NCBI GenBank assembly: GCA_037953745.1
Contig: JBAKBP010010373.1
Location: 1 to 64,000 of the forward strand
Direction: 5' to 3'
Length of the DNA: 64,000 nucleotides
DNA from: Lithodes maja
Lineage: Eukaryota > Arthropoda > Malacostraca > Decapoda > Lithodidae
Shown: positions 1 to 10,480 of the stretch, in pieces
Numbering within the stretch: the stretch's first letter is position 1
Layout: each line of letters opens with the position of its first letter
Translations under genes and position numbers: made by a program
The notes under the pieces: generated by a model
What the model was told of the DNA's origin: nothing
What the model saw: the letters and a program-made list of their open reading frames with translations, nothing else
The model's database searches: none

Positions 1-355
1 CCTAGTTGTTTTTTGGTTACAGAGGTTATAGACTAGGTCATGATTTTTTGCCTACTTACAGCGAATGGACTAGGCCTATTATAGATTGGTAAAATATTTG
101 CATAATAGGCCTAGGCTATGTTGGCTGTGCAATTGTCTCGATTTGACTATTTTTACCTAATTAGGCCTAAAGCAGCCTCAGTCTATTCCCAACCCCCAAA
201 CTGTATCCCATGTTAAGCCCTAGGCTAGGCTTAGGCCTAATCCCACTCTCAATCAAAATTCGAACTGATAAATTCGTACCTACCGGTAGCGCTGCCTAGG
301 CTAGGCCTATATTTTTCGTGAATAGATATAGAAAATGGTTTAAAGGAAAGAGCAT
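1..355. other. AT-rich spacer with TAGGCCTA motifs
   Basis: No coding region is recognised. The stretch is rich in the palindrome TAGGCCTA and its CCTAGGC variants, in several scattered copies. Similar motifs recur near 17590 and 17745 in the leader of BEL element A, so this may be a dispersed repeat of the genome. No function can be assigned. Confidence 0.4.
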
Positions 356-363
356 CCTATATT

Positions 364-1410
364 TTATATCTATCTATCTATTGCCTGACGCCGTGATCCC
401 CGAAGGGGTGGCCACGAACGAACCGCCCCCATGCACCTCTGTCCCCAGTCAGTCGACGCCCCTCCCCCCAACCAGCACCGCCTTCATTCATGTAGTTCCT
501 CACTCCATCCTTCCACCTCATATTCGGTCTACCTCTCCCCCTCTGTCCCTCCACCTCGCTCTCGTACACCCTCTTAGTCATTCTCTCGCTTTCCATACGT
601 TCCATATGGCCGAACCATCTCAAGTTGTTCCTTTTCACACTTTCCAGCACATCTACCTCCACACCACACCTCCTTCTTACTTCCTCATTAGTCTGTCTAT
701 CCCTCCATGTAATTCCGCACGCACTCCTTAAGTAATTCATTTCCACTGCTCTCACTCTTGGTCTGAGTCTCTCAACCAACGTCCATGCTTCGCTTCCGTA
801 AGTCAGTGTCGGGATTACCACACTGTCATGCAAGGACTTCTTCACTTCCATACTGACCACCCTATTTCTTGTTACTGCTTTTAGCGTTCCTACAACCCTC
901 TTCCCCTGTTGTACCCTCTCTCGCACCTCTTCATCCATAGTCCCATCTTTACTCAACACACTGCCCAGATACTTAAAAGAGTTGACGATCTCCATAGCCT
1001 GACCGTTCAGCTTCACCTCACACTCTGTGACTTCACCCCTTTCGAAGACCATAACCTTGCTCTTCCCCGTATTTACCTTCAAATTCCGTTTTTCGCACAC
1101 TGTTCCAAACTCATTTACCAGACCCTGCAACTCCCATTCATTATCACTCATCAGAACTGTATCATCCGCAAACAGCAGTATAGGTAGCTTCCACTCAATT
1201 CCCTCCCTTTTCAGCGATACACCAACATCCACTGCTCTTGATAGTATTTCTTTCATAACTCCATCCATATATACAGTAAACAACCACGGGGACATCACAC
1301 ACCCCTGTTTCAAACCAACATTCAGGTCAAAGAACTCGCTCTGCTCACTCTCCACATGTACTGCCGCCTTTGCACCCTCATACATGCTCTTCACTGCTTT
1401 CAGCAACTTG
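364..1410 (-). mobile_element. 5'-truncated RTE-like LINE, copy 1
   Basis: This is the 3' half of the same LINE family as the copy at 61843-63979, in inverted orientation, with almost identical sequence. On the minus strand it ends in a (GATA)n tail, seen as TCTA repeats at about 367-381. An 8-bp direct repeat, CCTATATT, flanks it at 356-363 and 1411-1418 and fits a target-site duplication. The 5' truncation falls just upstream of the fingers/palm region of the reverse transcriptase, as expected from incomplete target-primed reverse transcription. Confidence 0.88.
378..1406 (-). pseudogene. Reverse transcriptase C-terminal fragment, RTE-like LINE
   Basis: An open frame of about 342 codons covers the second half of a non-LTR reverse transcriptase. 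Visible motifs are the QGCVMSPWLF block, the catalytic FADDTVL (F-A-D-D) box, then the thumb and the C-terminal region with TYGSEAWTL and LRWFGHMERM. The first catalytic aspartate block (MDLEKAYDRVD in the longer copy) and everything upstream are missing, so it cannot encode a working enzyme. The protein is essentially identical to the C-terminus of the copy at 61.8-64 kb, which points to recent activity of one source lineage. The apparent start methionine is internal and incidental. Confidence 0.88.
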
Positions 1411-1418
1411 CCTATATT

Positions 1419-1989
1419 ATGTTCAAATAATATGTAATAGCACTGTGTATTGTTGTATTACATTTAAATATTGATAGATGTGTATATTAATGGGATAAAT
1501 ACTCCGAAGTTCGCATACGTTCAGAAATTATAGTTGAACACTGTTGCCAGATACTAATCAATCCCATTATCATTATATCATAATGGGTTTTACTCATTTG
1601 CATAATTTCAAATACCTAGGACATTAATATAATATTTTCCTATCTTTTTTGTAGTGATATTTGTCTGATTTAGTGGTATATTGGTGTCTGTCTAGGGTTA
1701 TAATGCATTGTGAAAGTTACCTCTGCATCTCTGACTTGGTAACAGTTCGGTATGGGTAACCCTGCTTTCTTTGAGTACTACACGGCAAGAGAAGCTTTCG
1801 GTTCTGTCACATACTGTCAATACTGTTCAAGGTAAACAGCAACTGCTAAATTCGACATCATGTTCAAATAATATGAAATAGCATTATCTATGTTTGTATT
1901 AGACAACAATCGTGATAGGTTTCTATTTTATGTGGATAAATAGTATTAAGCTGAATAAACTAAATACCGAAAGTTCAATAGAGTGGTTG
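1419..1989. other. AT-rich spacer with a degenerate repeat
   Basis: No gene is recognised. The motif TGTTCAAATAATATG appears at about 1421 and again at about 1862, each followed by partly similar AT-rich sequence ending in a GGATAAATA box. This suggests a diverged direct repeat of roughly 75 bp. Confidence 0.35.
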
Positions 1990-1991
1990 TT

Positions 1992-2584
1992 GATACATAG
2001 GGAGGAGGGAGGGAGGAAGGAAGGGCTAGCCAGTGTTGCCAGTTGTATCGCTACATATTACCGCTAGATGTAGAGCTATTTACTTCAATTTAGTAGCCAT
2101 TTTTTCATATCTAGAGAGATTTACTAGGGAAAATTTAAACATTTCAGACATTCTAGTCATAGTACATTGTAAAATTTGTAAAACAAACCAACCAAAACTC
2201 TTTAGAAATTGCAGCATTATTCTAACATTGTTTGACTATGTAGCAACATTCTAGCGACTTTTGAGAAAGGATCTAGCGGTATTTTGTGGAGACATACTGG
2301 GAGGGTGGGAGGGAGGTGGTGGTTCCAGTGTTGCCAGTTGTAAAGCTACATATTACCGCTAAATGTAGAGCTATTTACTTCAATCTAGCAGCCATTTCTT
2401 TTATATCTAGAGGCATTTACTAGGGATAATTTGAAAATTTCAGACATTCTAGTCATACTACATTGTAAAATTTGCAAAACAAACAAACCAAAACTCTTTA
2501 GAAATTGCAGCATTATCCTAACATTGTTTGGCTATGTAGCAACATGCTAGCGACTTTTGAGAAAGGATCTAGCGGTATTTCGTG
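1992..2584 (+). repeat. Two-unit tandem duplication, ~295-bp period
   Basis: Two adjacent units share a G-rich start (GGGAGGGAGG at about 2009 and 2307). Each continues with CAGTGTTGCCAGTTGTA (2031 and 2326) and ends with GGATCTAGCGGTATTT (about 2268 and 2565). The spacing is 295 bp. The units differ at scattered positions and a few small indels. No long frame is conserved between them, so the repeat is unlikely to be coding. It could be a tandem MITE or the start of a satellite. Confidence 0.8.
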
Positions 2585-3455
2585 GTAACACTTTAGGAGG
2601 GTTAAAATACGAGTCACACGGGCAATTGCCAAAACTTTAAAGGTCCATATCATTGTTATTAAACTAAGCATTTGGCAAAGGGAGGAATTGTTAAAAAACT
2701 TAGCTAATACTCTGTCATTCACCAACAATAAATTTTAATTATCATTATTATTTGGTAGGGTAGGTATGTATAGGTAGGTTGGCCAAATAATTGCTGGAAT
2801 TCGTAGGGACTCGAACTGTTTTGAGAGAGTAAAATAAAAAAAAAGAAGATAGATCTGAATAATGAAGAGATTATGTTATTAAGCAAAACTGGGGGATGCG
2901 TGGAAGCCTATAGACTGTAGATGGTAAACTTTGTGTGGGTAGTGAATTCGGTTTTAAAGTAATTTAAGAATAGACCGTTTTCAATGCTGCGGCCAAACTA
3001 TTCCACCCATTTATATTGTTTTGGTATCAAAACGTTCGGAATTGCGAGCCTCACCCAACTACCCAAGCATGGCTTTGATCATCGGCATAGTTTTTAAGAT
3101 GTGGAATTTTAAGTAGAATTCGAGGTTTTTTCAAGATTGCCTGAAAAAAACCCACGTGCAAAAGCAAAACCTTCTCTATAAAATTTGCGGAGCATTAGTA
3201 GGGGAGTGCGTATGCCAAAGCCCAGTCGTTTCCTGTGAGTGGGAGAGACGGTATTTAGGCGTCAAGTTTTTCGGGAAATCGGCTGCCACAGACCTGTTTG
3301 GCCGCCATGCTGGATGTTTAGCATATCAAAAGTTGCCCAATACAAAAACGCACCTCTTGTGAAAGTTTGATCCCGATCCAAATAGCGGTTGTGGAGTTAT
3401 TGCGTCGAAACCGGCGCGTAAGAAGAATTTGGATGAAATTCCAGGTTTAATGATT
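2585..3455. other. Spacer without a recognised gene
   Basis: I see only short open frames with no recognisable motif. The right end runs into the hairpin and AAT tail at 3462-3505, so part of this stretch may be the body of an unclassified retroposon that ends there. Confidence 0.3.
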
Positions 3456-3461
3456 ACAATA

Positions 3462-3505
3462 GGGGTTCCCCGTAGGGGACGAACCCCTAATAATAATAAT
3501 AATGC
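3462..3505 (+). repeat. Stem-loop followed by (AAT)n: probable 3' end of a retroposon
   Basis: The arms AGGGGTTCC and GGACGAACCCCT can pair around a CCGTAGG centre. A short (TAA/AAT) run follows at once. A hairpin joined to a microsatellite tail is the same layout as the ends of the RTE-like LINEs here, where a CCCC..GGGG hairpin precedes (GATA)n. I infer a retroposon 3' terminus on the plus strand but cannot place its 5' end. Confidence 0.4.
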
Positions 3506-3602
3506 TAATGATGCTCATAACGAATAATAATGATATAAAAAATAAGGTATAATAGAGAACTATAATACACAATCATGCTGACAATAACAATAGTAATATC
3601 AA

Positions 3603-3657
3603 TACTACTACTACTACTACTAATAATAATAATAATAATAAGAAGAAGAAGAAGAAG
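3603..3657 (+). repeat. Compound trinucleotide microsatellite
   Basis: Consecutive runs of (CTA)n, (AAT)n and (AAG)n. Confidence 0.9.
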
Positions 3658-4021
3658 AATATACGTATGCTGCGTATTAACGTATGATAAAACAAGACAC
3701 AGAAGTAATATACAATATATACAGTAAGTTATATAAATAATTTAATGGGACACTTTCTTCCACCTTATTGGAATGAGAAGTTTTAGGGTTGGGAGTATGC
3801 TACTAATGTTGGGAACTGAGGCTGGTATTGTCATTTACAAGTACATGTTAAATACTAAGTACGTCTAATGGGAAAAGGAAAACTATTTTAGCCTGGATTT
3901 ATGAGTTTTTGATTGTTAATAAGCTCCTCCCAAAGTGAATGGGTTGGCTGGTCAGGAGATTAAGGAGGGGGGAGCAGAGAGGACCGACTAGTGAAAGGAA
4001 TGGGAGAATGAACCAGAAGAA

Positions 4022-4023
<2 letters not shown>

Positions 4024-4114
<91 letters not shown>

Positions 4115-4126
4115 GGGGGGGGGGGA
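4024..4126 (+). repeat. (GA)n microsatellite with poly-G end
   Basis: About 43 GA units followed by AAAGGGGGGGGGGGG. Open frames across it are repeat artefacts. Confidence 0.95.
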
Positions 4127-4193
4127 GAGACGTATTTTGTTTTACTTGGCAGAAGCGAATCCAGCTCTTTTAAGATTTCTGGCACTTTGATTA

Positions 4194-4496
4194 TTAAGTG
4201 TCTTGCTTGACTAAATACATCACGTCTTGTTTGCGATATTTTTCTATATTAGGGCATACCATTATGTAGTGGTGAAGATTGTGCCCTTCGTCTTCACCAC
4301 ATACTCTACATTTGTTAATGTTCTCTTCTACATGTACTCCTACTTTCCATAAGTAATAATACCCAAGTATTATCCTGGCTATAACTGATTCCCTGCGCCT
4401 TTCACCCCCTTGACTACCGTAGGCAAATGGATATGGGAGGGATACTTTATTAATATTAATTAAGTAGTGCAGTTCAATGTTGTACACATTCTGCAA
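4194..4496 (-). pseudogene. C-terminal fragment of a LINE ORF2 with a Cys/His zinc motif
   Basis: An open frame of about 100 codons resembles the extreme C-terminus of some LINE polyproteins. It shows ESVIARIILGYYYLW followed by a putative zinc-binding CRVCGEDE..HHY..CP pattern, as in the post-RT zinc region of I/Jockey-type elements. No RT core is present upstream. The frame overlaps a CR1-like 3' end on the opposite strand at about 4480. Assignment rests on this motif alone, so it is tentative. Confidence 0.45.
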
Positions 4497-4560
4497 TGAG
4501 TGTGGAGCACTAAATAATCCCTCTCATTTAACTTAGTATCTCCCCAAAAGGGACTATGTT
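4480..4560 (+). mobile_element. CR1-like LINE 3' end relic
   Basis: The string ACACATTCTGCAATGAGTG is followed by CCCTCTCATTTAACTTAGTATCTCCCC and a GGGACTATG block. It matches the 3' untranslated region seen at 59735-59850 and, more distantly, the copies at 60840-60945 and 57076-57190. Only the terminal ~80 bp remain. Confidence 0.6.
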
Positions 4561-6135
4561 ACTCTACTTTTACGGATATATATATTATAGGACTCAATAA
4601 TGGAGTTATAACTTGTCTATAACCCAATAAGGCTGCCACCACTCTCTAAGTGTTGAGAGGATATATTTATTAAATATATATAGAATAATATCAGTCCTTA
4701 AAGATATAACAGAAAGGGAACTGAAACTTGAATAAACTTCACATCGAAATTATTAAATGTTAACTTAGAACTTATTCAGAATATACTATAAAATAATCAC
4801 GATAAAGTAAGACAAGTATAGAAGTCTGGCAACATTATTACGGCCGGCAATCGGGCCCCCTTGTTGTTACAAAGGTTGGAGTCTCTTATCTGAATGCCAA
4901 ATACCGCTCTCCAAGACTTATATCAACTATGGAAACACCCTGAAAGTGACGTATTACCATACATTAGGTACCTTACAGAATTCTTATCCAATACTCGATA
5001 TCGTACTGAAAGGGGTGTGGTTTAAATACACCTTGCACACCCGACTCACATGTAATCCACACCCTACACACATGTAATCCACGCCCTGAACACATGATCA
5101 AGGAAGGATCTAATATGATGATTAAAGCAGGTTCCCATGACCCCTCTCTGAGAGGTCAGATGAATACCCTCTAGCTTTCCTGTTGAATACAATAGGTGAA
5201 ATATAATACAATAAATACAATGATGATTATATCTATGTTAAGTTATAATAGGAATATAAGTAAAGTGTGTATAATAATGAGTAATTCATGCAAATATGTA
5301 AGTATCGAATATAATGGTTAATAAAGCATTGGGGCTATATATACTGTATATAACACGCCCCCTTAAAAAATACAGATATCATTTCCACCACTGAAATTGC
5401 TCAAAGAAGAAAAAATATATATATAGACAGCAGTAATAATTAGTTATATAGCATTTTGTTTAATGATTTTTTTTTTATATTTTTTTTTACAAGAAACAAA
5501 ACAAGATGAATTTGAATAATAAATAAACTAAACATATATATACAACATAAACAATCAAAGACACAATTGCAAAATCGAAGGTAATTGAGCAATGCAGAAA
5601 CAGTACCAAAGCACCCAACCAATGTGTTTTGTCCAAAAGCACACCAATATCATTAATTGTTCAATACATTATTTATAAAAAGGTAGGCTTTACAATATTT
5701 TACGCAAGCACATGGCAAAGTAGAAGATAAAGCATAAGGGAGGTTGTAGAGTAGCTTACGGTCTTTCGATTTATATAGGTATGCTCCTCGTACGACCAGT
5801 AGTTACTGAGCATGTTAATTTCAAAGTTCGCTATATAACGTTTTTAGAATTACAGGAAAAGTTTGGAAAACATAAAAAAATCTATTTCCAATGGGTTTTC
5901 ACTAATAACATTTCACTGGCTTATGAAGGGATGTTGACTCTTGTTGAGTAAACACCTATTGGTATTTTCAGGATTTCGAGTTTTTTAAGCCTAAATTAAC
6001 CGGTCGATCCCCTTAACACCCACCCCAAAAAATTACGACTCACTCGTATTTCATGAGTTAAAGAACTGTATTTCAACATTTATAAACACCGTGACGAAGA
6101 TGTAGAAGTAGAATACAGTTGTTTTTAAATATTTT
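4561..6135. other. AT-rich region without a recognised gene
   Basis: No coding or transposon domain is recognised on either strand. Short frames exist; one at 5440-5622 on the minus strand is very hydrophobic and could be AT-rich chance. The right end lies beyond the RTE-like insertion from the env-bearing element C, so some of this may be its LTR, but I find no second copy in the window to confirm that. Confidence 0.35.
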
Positions 6136-6145
6136 ATAAGCACTA

Positions 6146-8356
6146 AGAGTTAAGAGTTACAGGAGAATAAGAGACAAGCGTGAAGTAAGAGAGGTAATAA
6201 AAGTTAGTGAGTTAGAGAAGAGTGAAAAAGAGAGGGAGTACAAGGAAAGACTAAATGAAAAGTGGATGGAAGTGAGAGAGATGGAAGAGAGAGAAGTAGA
6301 GGTTGAATGGCAACAGTTTAAGGAAGGAGTGAAAGCAAGTGCAGAGGTAGTATGCGGCAAAAGGAAAGTAGGAGGCAGAGGTATCAGGAAGGGAAGCGAG
6401 TGGTGGAATGATACGGTGAGAAAGGCAGTTGAGGAGAAGAGACAGTGTTTTGAGAGGGTTTTACAGGATGGTAGTGTTGAGGTATGGGAGAGGTACAAGG
6501 AGAAAAGGAGAGAGGCAAAACGGAAAATTAGAGAAGCGAAAAAAGATGCAAACGAAAGGTGGGGCCAAAGGCTGAGTGAGAATTTTGAAGAACGAAAGAA
6601 GATGTTCTGGAAGGAGGTAAATAAAGTAAGGAAAGGAGGACAAAAGAGGAAAGAGTCAGTGAAAGATGAAAATGGAGAATTACTAGTGGAACCAGTTGAA
6701 GTGAGGAAAAGATATGCCAAGTATTTTGAATCTTTGTTAAATACAAGAGATGGAAGAGAAGCAGTGATTGAAGCAGAGGTGGATGGAGATAGGTTACCCA
6801 GGCCACCCAGGTGGCAGGGAATGAATGAAAGGATTGAGGAAAATGAGGTGAAAGAAGCAGTGAAACAAATGAGAGCGGGAAAAGCAGAAGGTTTGGATGG
6901 TATTGCTGTGGAGTGTATAAAGAAGGGTGGAGATGTGATAATAGATTGGTTGGTGAGACTTTTCAACGTGTGCTTTGTTGTGTCAAGGGTACCAATAGAC
7001 TGGAAGAGTGCATGTATTGTGCCGTTGTACAAGGGGAAGGGAGATCGGCAGGAGTGTTCAAGTTATAGAGGTATTAGTTTATTGTCAGTGGTTGGAAAGC
7101 TGTATGGCAGGGTGTTGATAGAGAGGATAATAAAGTGTACGGAAGTTGCAATAGGAGAAGAACAGTGCGGTTTTAGGAGGGGAAGAGGGTGCGTGGATCA
7201 GATGTTTGCAGTAAGACAGTTATGCGAGAAGTATTTAGAGAAGCATAAGGAGATATTTTGGGCTTTTATGGACTTGGAAAAAGCGTATGATCGTGTGGAC
7301 CGTGAAGCAATGTGGAAGGTGTTAAGGATTTATGAAATAGGAGGAAATTTGTTAGAAGCAGTTAAGAGTTTTTATGAAGGGAGCAGAGCATGTGTGAGAG
7401 TAGGAAATGGTGAGTTGAGTGAATGGTTTGAGGTAAAGGTAGGTTTGCGACAGGGTTGTGTAATGTCACCATGGCTGTTTAATATGTTTATGGATGGTGT
7501 GGTGAGGGAGGTGAAAAGGAGAACTATGGGAAGAGGATTGGGTTTAGTAGGAAAGAATGGTAGAGATTGGGAGTTGAATCAGTTGCTGTTCGCTGATGAC
7601 ACAGCATTGGTGGCGGATTCTGATGAGAAACTGCAGCGGGTAGTCAAAGAGTTTGGTGTGGTTTGTGGAAGGAGGAAACTGAAGGTGAACGTCAATAAAA
7701 GTAAAGTAATGGTGTGTAATAGGGGAGAGCATAGGGTGAATCTAGATGTGAGGCTGGATGGGGAAATATTGGAACAAGTAGAGTGTTTTAAATATCTAGG
7801 AGGAACGATAAGCAGGAGTGGAGGTATGGAAGTGGAGGTAAAACAGAGAGTGTGTGAAGGAAGGAAGGTTTTCGGAGCAATGGGAAGTATGTGGAAGACG
7901 AGAAATCTCGGAGTGAAAGTAAAAAGTGCACTGTATCAAGGAATTGTTGTGCCAACAGTGATGTATGGGGCTGAGACATGGGCTCTGAAGAAAAAGGAGA
8001 AAAGAGGGCTGGATGTGATGGAGATGAGCTGCTTGAGGAGTATGTGTGGAGTTACTCGTAGAGACAGATTGAGGAATGAAGAGATACGTAGGAGAGTGGG
8101 GCAGCAGGAACATTTGTCAGCCAGAGTGGACAGAAGGGTGCTGAGCTGGTATGGTCATGTTGAACGAATGGGAGATGAAAGGCTTACAAAGAGAATATGT
8201 GAGTCAGGTACAAGGGGAGATAGAAGGGCAGGAAGACCCCCATTGAGATGGAGAGACTGTGTAAGAAAGGCTTTGGATGATAGAGGAATGACTATAGATC
8301 AGGCAGGGGAAGTGGTGGTGGACAGGAGTGAATGGAGAATGCTTGTGAATAGTTGA
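6146..8356 (+). pseudogene. RTE-like reverse transcriptase (endonuclease lost)
   Basis: The frame is open from the truncation point; the first ATG, at 6266, is internal and not a native start. The first ~230 residues are a charged, Lys/Glu-rich linker. RT follows: KAEGLDG, IVPLYKGKGD, EQCGFRRGRGCVDQ, then FMDLEKAYDRVDR with the first catalytic Asp, QGCVMSPWLF, and the FADDTALV catalytic pair. The C-terminal part has MYGAETWAL, LSWYGHVERM and an Arg-rich GRPPLRWRD block, typical of RTE-related proteins. There is no internal stop, so loss of the upstream endonuclease is the only visible defect. It would copy RNA into cDNA at a nicked target if complete. Confidence 0.9.
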
Positions 8357-8750
8357 GTGAACACGTGGTCATTTGGAGTAAGGGGTCGGGCGCAAGTTGG
8401 ACTAGAGAATAGTCCATCAGGCGCCTGGCCCGGGGAGACGATTAATATGAAGGGTGCGCCTGGAAGTGTGGTGGGAGGGCTTGTGGCTTTGGCTCCGCTG
8501 CATGTCTGCCTGCCGAGATCGGAACCTCTCCGGGTGGTCGGGGGCCGGGGAAGTGCTGGAGTGACCTTGGTGACCCTGGTCTCTGGGTCTTCTCCTGGGT
8601 GACCTGGATGTGTGTGAGTTTGTGTTTTTTATCTGTGTTTATTTGTTGTTTTATGTTGTTTTTTGTGTTTTCCCTGTTCTTGCTCTGTCTTGAGTCGGCT
8701 ACCCCCAAAATGGGGATTGGGCCTGAGCATATAGATAGATAGATAGATAG
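6146..8750 (+). mobile_element. RTE-like LINE, copy 2 (5'-truncated)
   Basis: The element starts inside the linker between endonuclease and RT. It carries an open RT frame to 8356 and a ~390-bp 3' UTR, then ends in a CCCC-aaaat-GGGG hairpin (about 8702-8717) and a (GATA)n tail. It is flanked by the 10-bp direct repeat ATAAGCACTA at 6136-6145 and 8751-8760. This copy is a different subfamily from the copies at 364, 30188 and 61843, which match one another closely. It lies within the 3' flank of the env-bearing element C. Confidence 0.9.
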
Positions 8751-8760
8751 ATAAGCACTA

Positions 8761-9046
8761 CGGACGTGTAGGTTCTTATTAAGTAAAACAAAATGGTATT
8801 AACATGTAATAAGAAAATGTGTTTGTGTAAGCTAAGATAAATCAATCCAATCAGTACGTATGCAATAAGCAAAATACATTAATTGTGCAAAATAAATAAA
8901 ACAAAAATGAAACAGTAAAAGCTAAACCTTAAACAAAAATGTGAAACCAAATCCCAAGAAAAACAAATTATATAAGTTAAATTAAACAGGTAATCGGTCA
9001 AATTCAAATGCCACAGGTCTGTTTACAATTCCCTACTGCCTTCAAA
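8761..9046 (-). other. 3' non-coding flank of element C
   Basis: This lies directly downstream of the env-like frame on the minus strand and is A/T-rich. It should hold the polypurine tract and the start of a 3' LTR of element C. A TGTAAACAG string just after a purine-rich stretch (about 9020-9040) is a possible LTR start. No matching second LTR exists in the window. Confidence 0.3.
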
Positions 9047-9269
9047 CTAATGAAAACAAATGTATTTTCCAGCCCGTTGAACAATCTCAACCCCAGTCAA
9101 CCGACCCTCAATATTCTTAGAAATTATAAGGACAATGACAATGAAAATAAATAAATCAATTCTGGTGAGAACAGGAAGAGGGTAGATAAACTCAGGGCGA
9201 ACATAATGCATAAACGAGAGTGTGTCCATGGATGTATTAATCAGCTCCAAAGTTTCAATCTCACGTGAA
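9047..9269 (-). pseudogene. Envelope-like protein, C-terminal piece with membrane anchor (element C)
   Basis: The frame continues the env-like gene of 18651-20086 on the far side of BEL element A. It ends in a strongly hydrophobic span (RIDLFIFIVIVLIISKN), with basic or polar residues on both sides, and then a short tail of about 20 residues. That is the layout of a type I membrane glycoprotein anchor. The split is explained by A, which left the 5-bp duplication ACGAT on both sides. The assignment to an envelope is an inference from position downstream of a pol-like tail, the anchor, and the features of the other half. Confidence 0.6.
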
Positions 9270-9274
9270 ACGAT

Positions 9275-9845
9275 TGTCGGGAATTTAGATAAAGAGGTTA
9301 AATTACATATCACTGGTACATGAAATATCCCAACAAATAGTTATAATATAATTACCAACGACGTAGTCGTCGATGGGTGTAATCCAGTCCCCCACACACG
9401 GCTAGTTCAATTGCATGACATGTAGGAATGTTCACATAATACAATATCGATACAATGAACTTAGCTTAGAGGACTGATGATGTAGGACTGTTGTTATTAT
9501 TGTTAGTAGTTGTAGCACATGGTGAACTGTGGGTTGAGTCAGAGCCGGGAGGGGGGAGATGTTGGCTGTATGGTGTTGATTGAGAGACTAAAAGGCCGGC
9601 GTCCGATCGCTTCGCGAAATTACATATGGCTGCCGGCTCATAATAATTATAACCCATAACTTGGTTTCATAATACATCTAGAGCTGATGTAGATATTTAT
9701 ACATTACAGTTAATATTTAACCTAACTTAAGAATAAACTACAATACACAAAGAACCTGCCGAAATCGTACAAGCGATACGATACCGCCAAATTCAAATGT
9801 CCTATTGGACCAAAACCTGTCGGGATCATTACCCTATTCCCGACA
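9275..9845 (-). repeat. 3' LTR of BEL element A
   Basis: 571 bp, TG..CA ends inside an inverted TGTCGGGAAT/ATTCCCGACA terminus. It matches the other LTR except at about three positions (near 9694, 9757 and 9763). A purine-rich GGTGGCGGG on the minus strand lies just inside it (about 9850-9858), a likely polypurine primer site. Confidence 0.95.
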
Positions 9846-9910
9846 TATTGCCCGCCACCAAAAATGATATACAGGAGCTATATACAGAGAACAAAAAAAG
9901 GACATCGAAG

Positions 9911-10476
9911 TCAAAGATCACCTTGTTGGATCTTTGATATCCAAAGATCCACGGAACTCACAGCCGCCCTCCTTTTGGGACGAGCGCCACCTGAAGCCTG
10001 AGGAGGATCATCCTTCTCATCATCAGCTGCCCCACCTTGAGAAGCACTGTCACCAGCACTCTCCCGCGGAGGGGTATCAGTAGAGACGCCAGGATCATCC
10101 GGCAGTTCTACATCCTGCTCCAAAGGACCTTACGACTGGGCGAGTAGTAACCCCAGTCGAAGTTCGTATTCTAGCAACCCTTATAAGACCATCAATGCCC
10201 TGGAACAAATCGATAATCCTCCCAAGCTTCCAAAATAACCTAGGACGCTAATCATGAATCAGGACGATATCCCCGATACGAGGCCATCGTTGATTCGTCC
10301 CTTTGATCTTATGAGAGTGACGCTCGCGAAGAGACAGCAAATATTCTTGGGTCCACCGTTTCCATAGATCGTCGGACACCTTGTTTACATACTGGAAGCG
10401 ACGACGTGTGGCGTCAGTATTGCCGAACGTAGGGTCTTGCAGATCTTCGTCATTTACGGACGATCTAGGAAAGGTA
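9911..10476 (-). pseudogene. Integrase C-terminal tail of BEL element A
   Basis: This is the DUF5641-like tail of a BEL/Pao integrase. From the MITE junction at 10476 the frame runs with RRRFQYV..W.RW..EYL, WPRIGDIVLIHD, an in-frame TAG at about 10245, RPRLFWKLGRI, and then a shift near 10125 into a Pro/Asp/Glu-rich end closing with RPKRRAA..DLW. Element B has the same tail at 20980-21390. The tail is separated from the integrase core by the TTAA MITE at 10481-11165. The damage makes this copy non-autonomous. Confidence 0.8.
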
Positions 10477-10480
10477 TTAA

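Noticed and set aside
318..731. Plus-strand open frame, Pro/Ser/His-rich
   Set aside because: It is the opposite strand of the RTE-like RT fragment at 378-1406; the same shadow recurs at the other copies (30171-30551 and 63614-63964).
3988..4185. Ser/Leu repeat frames over GA/CT runs (also 44163-44463 and 50029-50377)
   Set aside because: Products of the microsatellites, not genes.
6157..7032. Minus-strand Ser/Leu/Phe-rich frame
   Set aside because: Shadow of the Lys/Glu-rich linker and RT start of the RTE-like LINE on the plus strand.
9466..9657. 63-codon frame present in both LTRs of element A
   Set aside because: It is duplicated only because the LTRs are. It has no motif and its low-complexity Asn/Thr tail does not suggest a protein.
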